NCBI RefSeq assembly: GCF_907164915.1
Contig: NC_061868.1
Span: forward strand, 23,245,819 to 23,309,818
Source: Impatiens glandulifera
Lineage: Eukaryota; Streptophyta; Magnoliopsida; Ericales; Balsaminaceae
Reading direction: 5' to 3'
DNA length: 64,000 bases
In this document: positions 24,816 to 34,858 of the stretch, piece after piece
Layout of the letters: each line of letters opens with the position of its first letter
Numbering within the stretch: position 1 is the stretch's first letter
The notes under the pieces: generated by a model
Seen by the model: the letters and a program-made list of their open reading frames with translations, nothing else
What the model was told of the DNA's origin: nothing
Databases searched by the model: none
Made by a program: the position numbers and the translations under genes

Positions 24816-27250
24816 GTTTGGAAACGGTTAAAACCATTTCATTAAAATCCCAAAAGTGGGAGGATCAAAAATCAAAGCTAGACAAGTCTTAGCTATGATT
24901 ATACGATGACAATCAAATGACCCTAAAGAACCTGATTAGTAGCAATAAAACATATAAGAAATAGAGATTACAAACAAAGATTACAAACTATATCAAATCC
25001 TAATTATCTCAATCATGATTTTTATTTTCATACCAACCTGATGTTTCAACATATTATATTCCTCTTCCCCTTGTCCTTCCTCTTCCCCTTCCCCTTCCTC
25101 TTGCAATGAACGGGGGATGAACTGAAGAGGTTGATGAATACTACATATTCTCATCTTGATTTCTTTCTTTATATGAACTTGTTCTTATTTGATAGAAAGA
25201 ATTATTCTTAAGAATTTCTGAGCTCTTCACCTTGTTGTTCTCAACTTAAATTTCGAGATCATTGTATTTAATTCCTTCAACTTCATCTTTAGAATCATCA
25301 ACAACTTTAGATACCTCTATATCAACATTGGCATTCTCTTCTTCCTCTTGATTAACCTGAGTATCTTCCTCTCTGTTTTCATCAGCAACCACTTCAACTT
25401 GATTTGATTGAGAATCATCAACTATCTCTTCAACGTGATTAGGTTGAGGATTCACCTCCTTCTTCGTATTGCTTTCTTCTTGTACATAATTTTCTTTATC
25501 TTCTATTTCCTGTTTTTTAACCATACTCTGCTCTTTAAAAATAGACACATTTGTATCGTTTTCCTACATCTTTACTTTCTGATCATTATGTATTTTTCTG
25601 ATCTTCTTCCTTCGCCAAATCACATTTTGGGCTTATACAGTTTTCCTCTACTTTAATTGCAGAAAGAGTATTTATATGGCCCTACTCATAAGTGATTTCC
25701 AAGACAATAGGTTTTCCTTTTCTGTCTACTACTGTCATACTTTTCGGTAGTGTGCTTCTAGGATGCACCTCAATGCTAATTCTAGCAAATGTTAGGCCCT
25801 CTCCTCCTTTAGTAATTGGATCCATGTATAATGGTCTACCCAATAAACCTGCAAAATGACTAAGGGCTTCATAATTGTACATATGTGCATGTATATTTCA
25901 GAGCTTGAACCATATCTGTACAGTTTTCTTTGGCTTACTCAATAGGTTCAAGTCTACGGATCATTTTTCTAACTTCATACAATTGGATCCTATATATGTA
26001 TGCCCATTTTCTATAATTTCCTCTATATTAGATCATTTCTTGAATTTAAGGAAATATAAATCATGGACATTTGCTGAAATCTTCTCCAGCCCTTTTCCTT
26101 CCCATTGCTTCAACAGTGCATCTTTAGTAATTGGGAAGGATACTCTGTTTTTTCCTATGTAGTTTCCCACAACTACATTTCCCATTCCTTTATACAGTTT
26201 TCCTCTACTTCAATAGGCAATTTAAATTCAAATGGAGAATTTAGTACCTCCACTTTTGTTTTTGTATTGCCCAAGTAGATTTTCCCTTTATAAGAATGAT
26301 TTTCTGACTTTTTGCATTGTTGTTCTTCGAGACTTCATTAGTTTTATATGTCGAGTTTCTCTTGATAGTATATGACTTAGATTTGGGAGCCTTCAATAGT
26401 TCCTTCATTGTAGCAACTTACCATTGAACAATTTCATCATATTCTTCTTTTTTCAACAGATTACAGTCTTGAAGATAGTAGGTGTTGAGTTGAATTGTAA
26501 TATGTTGTGCTTTCTCCTTATTGATAACGATTTCTCCCCTTTTGACATAAATAAGGAGCTTTGTAATCTGATTCTTGAGTTCAAACAAATTAGCTCTTTC
26601 ATTATAGTGTATCTTCCAAACTCCTTCATTATCCCATTGTTTTCATGCATTATTTTCAATAGAATTTTCCCAGCAGTAGTTGGAGCAGATCGCTTAATTA
26701 TGTTGGTATCCTACTGTTCTTTGATAACTTTTTCTGAAATTCTTTCAAATTCTTTGACTGTTGATTCCTTAATTCCTTCCAGCACAAAATCCTTAACTTC
26801 TTTTTATTTATTACTTTTGTTCTTTCCCTTCTCCATAATGGCAGAGATAGAGTAATAGAACAAATTAATTGCAGAAACTCTAAGAGATGATTAAAAGTAA
26901 ACCGCAATCGAGGGAAAAATCTAACGGTGCTTATAAATGTACAAGAAACCCTAGACTAGCAACACTTAATGAACAGCGCAAGACAATACCAGGATACCCG
27001 TGTCGATCGTCCTGTGCCGCCTGTGCCTATTGTCAGTATTGTATCGCTTGTGTCGATCGTGTCGTGCTGCTTGTGCCGATGACGCTTCCTTTGATTAATG
27101 GTAATTCTGATGTCGATTTTATGACTTACGGTGCAGGACAATATCTTGTCGTCCGTGCCTTTTTGCATGTGTCTATCGTGCCGATGTACCAATCGTGTCG
27201 TCTGTGCCGATCGTGTCCCCCGTGTCGATCATTCCGCTTGCAAGAACATT
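24816..27250 (-). mobile_element. ORF1-only (half) LINE, TSD ATATTGACCCATTTT
   Basis: A 15-bp direct repeat ATATTGACCCATTTT (24801-24815 and 27251-27265) brackets a minus-strand LINE of about 2.4 kb. Read on the minus strand it has a GC-richer 5' region with repeated GATCGGCACG-like words (27240-26860), a degenerate ORF1 (26836 to about 25080), and a 3' untranslated part ending near 24820. There is no reverse-transcriptase ORF between ORF1 and the 3' part. The same junction is found in the plus-strand copy at 37343. It lies within CACTA-like subterminal repeats. Confidence 0.85.
25080..26836 (-). pseudogene. LINE ORF1 (DUF4283-type nucleic-acid-binding protein), degenerate
   Basis: From the ATG at 26836, shifting frames read through a lysine-rich start and FPITKDALLKQWEGKGLEK (about 26130). 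Next come ISANVHDLYFLKF, GHTYIGSNCMKLEK and VQIWFKL (about 25900), then MYNYEALSHFAGLLG, RPLYMDPITKGGEG, VHPRSTLPKSM and GKPIVLEITYE (25882-25682). This is the DUF4283 module of plant L1-clade ORF1 proteins, which coat LINE RNA. The following Cys/His knuckle is damaged. A second piece, 25548-25246, is acidic with repeated Asn-Gln-Val-Glu phrases. The C-terminal GRG/EEEG-like tail is near 25080. Several stops and frameshifts make it inactive. Plus-strand ORFs over this region are shadows. Confidence 0.8.
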
Positions 27251-27265
27251 ATATTGACCCATTTT

Positions 27266-27656
27266 ATATCAACCGTTTTATATCAACCGTTTCAAAATGT
27301 GTTGATACCAATCCGTTTGATCTCAACCGTTTTAAAAACTATTGATATTGACCCATTCTATATCAACCGTTTTTAAAGCAATTGATATTGTCCCCCTCTA
27401 TATCAACGATTTTTAAAGCGGTTGATATAGAGGGGTCAATATCAATGATTTTTAAAATTGTTAATATAGAGTGGAACAATATCATAAACTTTAAAATCCA
27501 TTAATATAGATGGGTTAATATCAACCGTTTTAAAAATGGTTGATATTAACACCTTAATATCAATGATTTTTAAAACTGTTGGTATTACTCTATTAATATC
27601 AATCGCGGAACTAACAGTTATTATTTTGTGTTACCATTAATGGTTTTTTACTAGTA
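27266..27656 (+). mobile_element. CACTA-like right end with ATATCAACCG subterminal array
   Basis: At least eight copies of TATATCAACCGTTTTTAAA in alternating orientations form hairpins (for example TATATCAACGATTTTTAAA facing CGGTTGATATAG near 27400). The stretch ends TTTTTTACTAGTA at 27656, very like the CACTAGTAAAAAA terminus at 1293 but with one changed end base. From 27657 the R repeat resumes (CTACACCTCCTTCATAGG). The left end is not identified. Confidence 0.6.
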
Positions 27657-27762
27657 GTCTACACCTCCTTCATAGGTCATCTATATTCATTTTATATACA
27701 TATAATAATATGTATATATATATATATAAATATATTTATAGTTGTTATTAATCATATATTAT
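27657..27762 (+). repeat. Short R unit fragment
   Basis: CTCCTTCATAGGTCATCTA, then (TA)-rich sequence and GTTATTAATCATATATTATG, match 5825-5910 and 48510-48600. It supplies the target site of the next LINE. Confidence 0.7.
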
Positions 27763-28899
27763 GGCAAACCGAACTACCCAATTGTCATCCCTACTTACAT
27801 CCTTGTTTAGTAATAGGAAATCAATACTTATCACGATCGGAATGGGAAGCAAAATATTGTCCTATACCATAAGTCACCAAATCGTCGCCAAAATCACCAT
27901 TAATCAAATGGAGCACGATCGGCACAAGCAACACAATACGATTCGCACGAGCGGCACGATAAGCTAGGAGGCACGACACGATCGACACGGGAAACACGGT
28001 ATAATCTTGTGTTATTCAATAAGTTTCTCTAGTCTAGGGTTTCTTATGCATTTGTAAGCGCCACTGGAATTTTTCCCTTGATTGCGGTTTAACTATGATC
28101 ATCTCTTAGGGTTTCTTCAATTACTTTGTTTCTATCAATATGGGGAAGAGGAAGAACAAAGGTAATAAATCTAAAGAAGTTAAGGATTTTATGCTGAAAT
28201 GAATTAAGGAAGTAGTAATCAAAGAAATTGAAAGAATTGTTGAAGAAGTTATCAAAGAACATCAGGATACCAACACAAGTAAGCAATCTTCTACGACTAT
28301 TGCTGAGAAAATTCATGTTGAAAATAATGCAGGAAAACATGGGGATAATGAAGGAGCTTAGAAGATACGATATAATGAAAGAGCTAATCTGTTTGGGCTC
28401 AAGAATCAGATTATAAAGCTCTTTATGCATGCCAAAATGGGACAAATTGTCATAAATAAGGTGAAAACATAATAAATTATAATTTAAATAAACATACACT
28501 ATCTTCAAGATTAGAATCTATTGAAAAAAATAAGAATATGAAGAAATTGTTCAATGGTTAGTTGCTAAAATGAAGGAGCTGATTAAGGCTCCTAAATCTA
28601 AGTCATATACTATCAAGAGCAACTCGACATAGAAACTAATGAATTCTTGAAGATCAACAATGTAAAAAAGTCAGAAGATCATGCCTATAAAGGGAAAATC
28701 TATTGGGCCAATACAAAGACAAAAGTGGAGGTACTTAATTCTTCATTTGTATTTAAATTGCCTACTGATGTAGTTGTGGGAAAATGCCTACTTTTCCAAT
28801 TACTAAAGATGTACTATTGAAGCAATGGGAAGGAAAATGGTTGGAGAAGATTAAAGAAAATGTTCATGATTTATATTTCCTTAAATTTAAGAAGGGATC
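27763..28899 (+). mobile_element. ORF1-only LINE, 5' half (split by an LTR element)
   Basis: The LINE begins just after AATCATATATTAT (27750-27762). That 13-bp duplication reappears with one change at 37567-37579. Its 5' region has GATCGGCACAAG and GAGCGGCACGATA words. ORF1 starts at ATG 28140 (MGKRKNKGNKSKEVK) and is broken by a stop within 20 codons and again repeatedly; FPITKDVLLKQWEGKW is at about 28790. The copy is cut at GGATC (28895-28899) by the element at 28900-36353 and continues at 36359. It is the same family as the minus-strand copy at 24816-27250, so the two lie 5' to 5'. Confidence 0.85.
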
Positions 28900-30513
28900 T
28901 GATAGGATCGGCTATTGATAACAACTTATGATTAACGATTCGATTTTAACTTTGTTAGAAGTTAAAATTTGTTTTTATTCTTCACAAATCATTCAATATC
29001 TTGAAACGATTTCAAGGGCGGAAGTGTTTGCCGGATTTGAAGCTTTGAACCAATGAAAGATAAATGACAAAAGGTAAAGAACACAGAGAGTTGTTTATGG
29101 ATGTTCGGAGAAAACTCTCCTACGTCACCCCTTCTTCCACAACGGGAATGATTCACTAAACTCTTTGAATCAAATACAGTTTACTGATCTAGCTAACACT
29201 CTGTTGAACAGAACAACCTCTGTTCAACTTACAATGTTAAGAACAATATTCTCTCAGCTAGACAGTTTTTGATTCTTTTTCTCTTGAACTTAGAAGATTA
29301 TAAGATTGTAAAAGTGAGAAAAGTAACTTGTGATTCTAGTAGAAGGAAACCAATGGTCGAATCTTCTTCATGGACATGTGGCAAGCATCTATTGAAAGGT
29401 TTCCCAAAGGACAAGCATACAGAAGACTCTGAGCAAATGGATCATGGCCGTACCGAACTGGTAGTGTGCCAAATATCCACTCTGATATTGTCTTGTACTG
29501 GACAAACCATTGGAAGGACATTTGCGTATGTGGAGTTCGTTCATTGGATGCAATTAATTGACTTGTCAGACTACACAGGAGTGAGAGGAGCAGAGTAGCA
29601 GACAATTAATTGATCGTGGGTAGACGTATGTTAATTTCAGACGACTGTTGAAGCGAGGCATTAAACGTAGTTCATTAGACTGTCCAGTCTAAGGGACTTA
29701 GACGTCAACGTCTAATAGTGTATTCCATTAAACCACACGTCTAATGGAGTTAGACTACAATGTCTAACTACGCATCCCTTTAGACTTGTCTGAAGGAGTT
29801 ACACGCCAACGTCTAACTACGTTACCCATTAGACTACCATATCTAATGGATTTAGACTGCAACGTCTAACTACATATCTGTTAGACTGAACGTCTTTTTG
29901 TGAACTACTTTGATTTCAATCGCATTTGATTGGTGTTTACATTGCTTTATTAATACTGCATGGTTTTTAACATCATCAAAAAGGGAAATTTTTGGGATTA
30001 AATAAACTCATCTGATTTTGATAATTTAGCTTAAATAATCAAAAAGCGGAAAATTGTTGGGAAAAAAACTAAGAGTTAATTAACTTAGAAGAAATTGTTG
30101 GGAAAAACTAAGTAAAGAGTTTATTAATAGAAAATACGAAACATTAAACAACTAAGTTTTGATGATGTTTAAATATGAATAAAGATAAATTGTCTAAGTA
30201 CTTCTGTGCAGGTGCATCAGACTTTTCTAACTTAGATGTGGTCTAAGAAGACTAATTAGACGTGTAACGTAGTTAGACGTTGGCGTGTAACGTAGTTAGA
30301 TGTTGGCGTCTAACTCTTTTAGACAAGTCTGAAGTGATACGTAGTTTGACGTTCACTCTATTAGATACGTAGTTAGACGTTCAGTTTAACAGATACGTAG
30401 TTAGACGTTGCAGTCTAACAGATACGTAGTTAGACGTTGCAGTTTAACAGATACGTAGTTAGACGTTCAGTCTAACAGATACGTAGTTACACGTTGCAGT
30501 CTAACACATACGT
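28900..30513 (-). repeat. 3' LTR of the minus-strand element, partly inverted
   Basis: 28900-29893 matches the outer part of the 5' LTR in minus orientation (TGATAGGATCGG start, TTAACGATTCGATTTTAAC). 29894-30513 is in the opposite orientation: 161 bp of internal sequence, a polypurine tract, then TGTTGGGAAAAAAACTAAG and the U3 start. Flipping 29894-30513 restores a continuous LTR of about 1450 bp, close to the 1495 bp of the 5' LTR. Both breakpoints lie at an ACGT in the palindromic GTTAGAC repeats. Confidence 0.85.
30041..30053 (+). other. Polypurine tract (inverted with its LTR)
   Basis: AAAAAGCGGAAAA directly precedes TGTTGGG at 30055. The same context, AATAATCAAAAAG, precedes the 3' LTR of element B at 63930. 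It is the primer for plus-strand synthesis. Its orientation is reversed relative to the element because of the local inversion. Confidence 0.75.
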
Positions 30514-30547
30514 TATGTTTTAAAATATGAAAAGCAAAGAAAGAGAT

Positions 30548-33500
30548 TTATGGTCCTTCCCTTTTCACGTTTGGATCAGCTTCTTCTCTTGGAAGGATGT
30601 TGCCCGTTAGAAGGTCCTCAAAACGAGTGATAGCACCTCGACCGCCTCCACTTCTACCACCTCCGTCGCCTCCATGACCTGAGCCTTTCTTTTATGGTCT
30701 GCAACCCTCTTCGTTCTCTTCTATAGTTTTGCATTTTGATCGGGTACCTCTAGCGACTCTACCTCTTGATCTACCACCTTTAGAGCTACCTTCCCCCCTT
30801 TTAACATTATCAATATCAATATTAATAAGAGCTCTTTCTTTAGTAGTAGAAGCCTCGGATTCTTCAACAACTTGAATAGACCTTGCAAAAGAGTCAGCTT
30901 GCTCCATTCGCTCGGCTTCAACAATATTCATAACATTGGACACTTCCATCATTTGTGCTTGCGTGAGATTTATTGCTGACATAACATTTTGATGAAGCTC
31001 CAAGGTGAGATATTTGGATTCTACAAATAACTCTGATTGTCTATTAAATAGATTCTTCTTAAAATTTGTGTATGTAGTGTTGACAATGTTGACTTCATAA
31101 GTATTTCTCTTCATTTTCTATTCCAATTCCTTCTAAGAAGCAAGAAAAGAATAAATCTCTTCCTTGATTGAAATCGATCCTTTCTCAAGATTAACCAGTC
31201 TGTAATGTATATCCAACATATTCTGTTGTAGGGAGTGCATCATTTCAACCATGGAGTTATAGAGTTTTGGCCCTCTATGAGAAGCTTCTTCTGAGGAATG
31301 GGCAGCTGATGACACATCTTGAGAGTAGGCTAGAGTAGTGCGAATAGGGCTCACATGCGTATTAACTTGTAAATAACGCTTCGGTTCTTTATCTTTGGAA
31401 GGAGGAGAAGGATCCTTGGACACATCCTTGGACTGCTTTTTTTTATTGAGAATATCTGCACATACTTGATGAATCTGTTCTTAAATACCTTCAAAATGAA
31501 GAGGTAAATCAACAACTTTATCAATGATGTCTATTGGTTTTATGATCGGGGTTGAAGGGGAAGATGGAATTTGACTTTCCTCCGAAGATGAGGATGAGGA
31601 AGACTCCTCTTTTTCAGCTTGTTCCCCCTCAGTAGAGGGAATCTTCTCAGAAACAGCCTCCGTTAAGGGTTTCCCCTTAGCTTCTGAATCTAAAGACTGA
31701 TCATTAATCTTTGTTTATTCTTCTTCCAAATCTGGAATTTCTTCTCGTGTTTCAATAATAGGAGGAGTCACTTCAGAAGACTCCTTTTGTTGAATGGGCG
31801 ATTGATAACCTCTACAATAACCTCCTCTTCTTCCTAATTTACTTCAGGTTGACCTAGGACTGGGGTCTGTTCAACACTCTACTGCACCAATAGCCTTTTC
31901 TCTTCCACTGATATGTTGACCAACTCAATAAGATGGGAAGCAACTTGCGCATCTTCTTCTGAAACGGATTGGTTAACATCAAATATCTTTATTGGTTCAT
32001 CTTCACTAGACAAGTCATGGAACAGACTTAACCTGGAAGAGTCTTTTCCGTGGACCTATTGAAGGATTGTTGAACAATAGCCATTCATAATAAAATCCAA
32101 CCTCTATAATGCGTTCTGCTTTGCAGGAGCATCCCTATCGAGCGAATTGAAGTTGGCCTTCCTATGCTCAATCATAGGAAATATGAGACTTCCCATGATG
32201 TTAGCAACCACCATATCTTGTCTTTTGAGGGCTTCAGAGACCTCATCAGTTTTAGCCCATTGCAGGACTCTCTTTTCCGTCTTTATTAGATTCCTCCATT
32301 TCTTCACAATTTCTTTCTTCGAGATCGTCTCTTCAAACTGAGTGGTAATCTGTAGTTTACACAGGTGTCGAATATGTTAATCTTTTCAGCAGACTTCATT
32401 TACACTTCTTCCATCACAAGATTGACAATACAACTTGATTCAGAAATCTTCTCTGGTGATTCTGTAGCAAATTCCTTTCCTTTTCCAGGAATCACAGCTG
32501 GTTTATGTTTTGGATTAAGTAGGTGTTCACAGGTAATTCTAGTAGCTCCCCTTGTTGATCTCATAATTTCGAAAGGGGAGAAAGTCCTTGTAAAGACCCC
32601 TTCCGAGAGTTTAAACACAACACCCTTTCCCGCAAAATTGGGTTTGACAATAATTGACTCAGCATTCTGATGAGGGGAAGCCTATTCAGATGATGGAACA
32701 ACCGTAGGAATTTGAGCAATAACCTGCTCTATTTCAGGAGAAATCATAGCGTTAACAGTAGCCTCAACCGCTACTGATTTTTCGGGGAGGGAAGACGATA
32801 CAACTCTGTCAATATTTTCAATATTCGGACCAACTGGCTCAACAGTTGGCCCTTCAGCTTGTTCCATCATAGGAATATCAATAATAGGCATTGAGGCCAA
32901 AGGAGAAGAAGAAGTTACCTTAATAGACTTCTTAGACGGCTTAGACGCCTTAGGCGCCTTAGATGCTTTAGATGCTTTAGATGCCTTAAACGGATCAGCA
33001 TCAGGACCAGCAGACTCAGTCGGTTTCTTCAACGGGCTATGGGATGGAGAAAGAGACTAGAGGGGAATAGCCACAAGAGGAGGAAGACATGGTCTTGTCT
33101 TGGAGTCAATTACTCCAGAATCCTTCTTTTGAGAGCTCTTTTGGCTATTCGTGCTAGCCACAGACTCCATCACCGATTTAGTTCTTTTCGCCTTCGTAGA
33201 CTGAACGGAAGCATCCTGTCTCTTAGATCGAGCGACCGATTGACCACCTATTTGTTGGCTGGATGAGCTAGAAGCCGTATCCTTCGAGAAATTCATTCTC
33301 GTAAGAGTACTCTTCACAAAAAAACTGGTGAATATGCGACTCGAGTTAATAGAATCACCCTCGCCCATAGACACATCCAAATTTTCATAAACCAACCGAG
33401 TTGGGATGAGAAATCCACACTCTCCTTATTTCTTAAGTAAACCAACTGGCATAAATTAGAATATAATGTAGATGCGCAGTTGATTTGCATACATTTACTA

Positions 33501-33999
33501 ATGGCCACCATGTAATTGAAGAAGTCTTGGCTGTACAGGTCGAACGAACCTACTTTTCCTTGAAGAGCCTTCGCCACTATATTGTTTAAGAGACTAAAAT
33601 GCAGTTTTAGGACCTTCTTCTTCCCGTTTATCTGATTGATGAACCATCATTAGAGAAAACAATCTTCATCTCCAAGATGGTTTCCGCTGGAAGAGGTAGA
33701 TTGAAGGTATGACCCTCCGATGGAAGTTCTAGAAACTCAGCATAGGCGGCTTCATTGAAAGAGATAGATGTTTCGTTGACAGTCGCCGTAATGGAATCTC
33801 CGACCATGTTCACTGTCTTGAAAAACTCTATGACTTTCTTATCGTAGAATATGAACGGTCCGCCAAGGTACTTTCGAACATCAAAATACTTCAGAGACCG
33901 GAACATATCGACAATATCTTGTTGATCAATAGTGTAGACGGATGCAAAATCCACCTGCAAAGTGTTGTGAGTAAGAGTAATTGGTTTCTTTTTGGTCAT
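30548..33999 (-). pseudogene. Accessory gene of the copia element (aORF2 homologue), degenerate
   Basis: The start at 33999 reads MTKKKPITLTHNTLQVDF, then YLGGPFIFYDKKVIEFFKTV, SITATVNETSISFNE and LELPSEGHTF. This parallels aORF2 at 61142 (VDFEEI, LGGPFVLYREAVEEFFKI, ITATVGDQQF, LRLPTDG). Further minus-strand pieces are 33577-33314, 33395-33057 (Ser/Lys-rich linker), 33032-32682 (KASKASKAPKASK repeats), 32618-32400, 32307-32104, 31423-31133 and 31114-30695. The last pieces are helical and charged. After a premature TAA (30694-30692) the frame continues into a Gly-rich tail (GSGHGGDGGGRSGGGRG) and ends at 30548. At least five frame breaks make it inactive. Its function is unknown. The N-terminal domain recurs in plant retrotransposon-associated proteins. 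Confidence 0.75.
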
Positions 34000-34110
34000 T
34001 TTGTGAAAAGATGAAGAAGATGAACAAGATTTCTTAGAGAGAAGTTAGAGAAAAACTAGGGTTCTTAAGAAATTTGTGAGCGTAAAAACTTCAAACACAT
34101 GCACGATGTC

Positions 34111-34118
34111 CTTAAATA
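34111..34118 (-). promoter_or_regulatory. TATA-like box of the minus-strand accessory gene
   Basis: TATTTAAG on the minus strand lies about 112 bp before the ATG at 33999. The spacing is comparable with the TATA boxes of aORF1 (88 bp) and aORF2 (123 bp). Only about 60 bp separate it from the gag remnant, so most of the upstream promoter is missing. Confidence 0.5.
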
Positions 34119-34177
34119 GAATTCGAAAGGACATTGTGTCGCTGCAGAACAAACGTCTTTTCTTCGGTGGCAACTAG

Positions 34178-34837
34178 TCACTCCTCGATAGTCACCAAAG
34201 CTTTGTTTATGATGACAGATGTGGGGTGCTCCTCTTCATTCTTAGAGTTCAACTCGAACTTATAAGCTTTCAGATCGGTAAGCAAGTCGAAGAGCTCCAT
34301 CTTATTGAGGTCTTTTTGACTCCCTCATCGCCATAGTCTTGATGTCCCATTCCCTTGGAAAAGCTCTCATGACCTTTATAGCAATCTCTCTGTTGCTGTA
34401 GGTCTTGCCGAGAATAGATAGGGTGATAACAATCTGACTGAATCTTGCATCAAACTCAGTCATCGTCTCTCCAGGACGATGGGTGGCAACCGTAATATTT
34501 TTCTTTAGTTTGTGCATTGCCTTCACAGAGTTGAGTGAGTCTGTCCCAAATTCTCTAACAGACTCGCAAGATATGATGTAGTTGAACATGCTATCGTCAA
34601 GTGATCTGTACAAGATGTCCATGGCCAAGTTTTTGAGGTTGTTCTTCCTCTTATCTTCACTTGTCCATTCAGATTTGTCTTTCTCAATCTTGAGAGGTCC
34701 TTCAGTGAAAACACTCCACATGTCATCGTGCAAGGAAGCAAGATGGGAACGAACTCTCTTCTTCCATACCATGTAGTTTTCTTTCAAAAACATGGGGATC
34801 TTGGAGGAACTAACATCTTGGAGGGCTTGAGAATAGA
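34178..34837 (-). pseudogene. Truncated copia gag (UBN2-type)
   Basis: The minus strand reads SQALQDVSSSKIPMFLKENY, MVWKKRVRSHLASLHDDMW, EWTSEDKRKNNLKNLAMDIL, HRPGETMTEFDARFSQIV, SREIAIKVMRAFPREWDIK-like and MRESK. After a one-base shift it continues DLNKMELFDLLTDLKAYKFE and ALVTIEE, then stops. This is the gag-polypeptide (UBN2) domain of copia capsid protein. It is closely similar to the gag at 51732. The start codon region is altered and the zinc knuckle is absent: the sequence passes directly into the accessory-gene leader. The fusion junction is near 34175. It cannot make a functional capsid. Confidence 0.85.
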
Positions 34838-34843
34838 AAATGA

Positions 34844-34856
34844 GGCTCTGATACCA
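34844..34856 (-). other. Primer binding site (tRNA-Met initiator)
   Basis: TGGTATCAGAGCC on the minus strand follows the LTR end (CCTATCA) after two bases. It is complementary to the 3' end of plant initiator tRNA-Met, the primer of most plant copia elements. Confidence 0.9.
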
Positions 34857-34858
34857 AT

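Noticed and set aside
25875..26162. 95-codon plus-strand ORF
   Set aside because: Antisense to the DUF4283 segment of the LINE ORF1.
26424..27376. Several plus- and minus-strand ORFs of 68-152 codons
   Set aside because: They are shadows of the degenerate LINE ORF1 and its GATCGGCACG-rich 5' region.
29269..29605. 109-codon plus-strand ORF and 89-codon minus-strand ORF
   Set aside because: They lie within the 3' LTR of the minus-strand copia element; the 5' LTR copy does not preserve them.
34582..34776. Plus-strand ORF opposite the truncated gag
   Set aside because: It is an antisense shadow of the gag coding strand.
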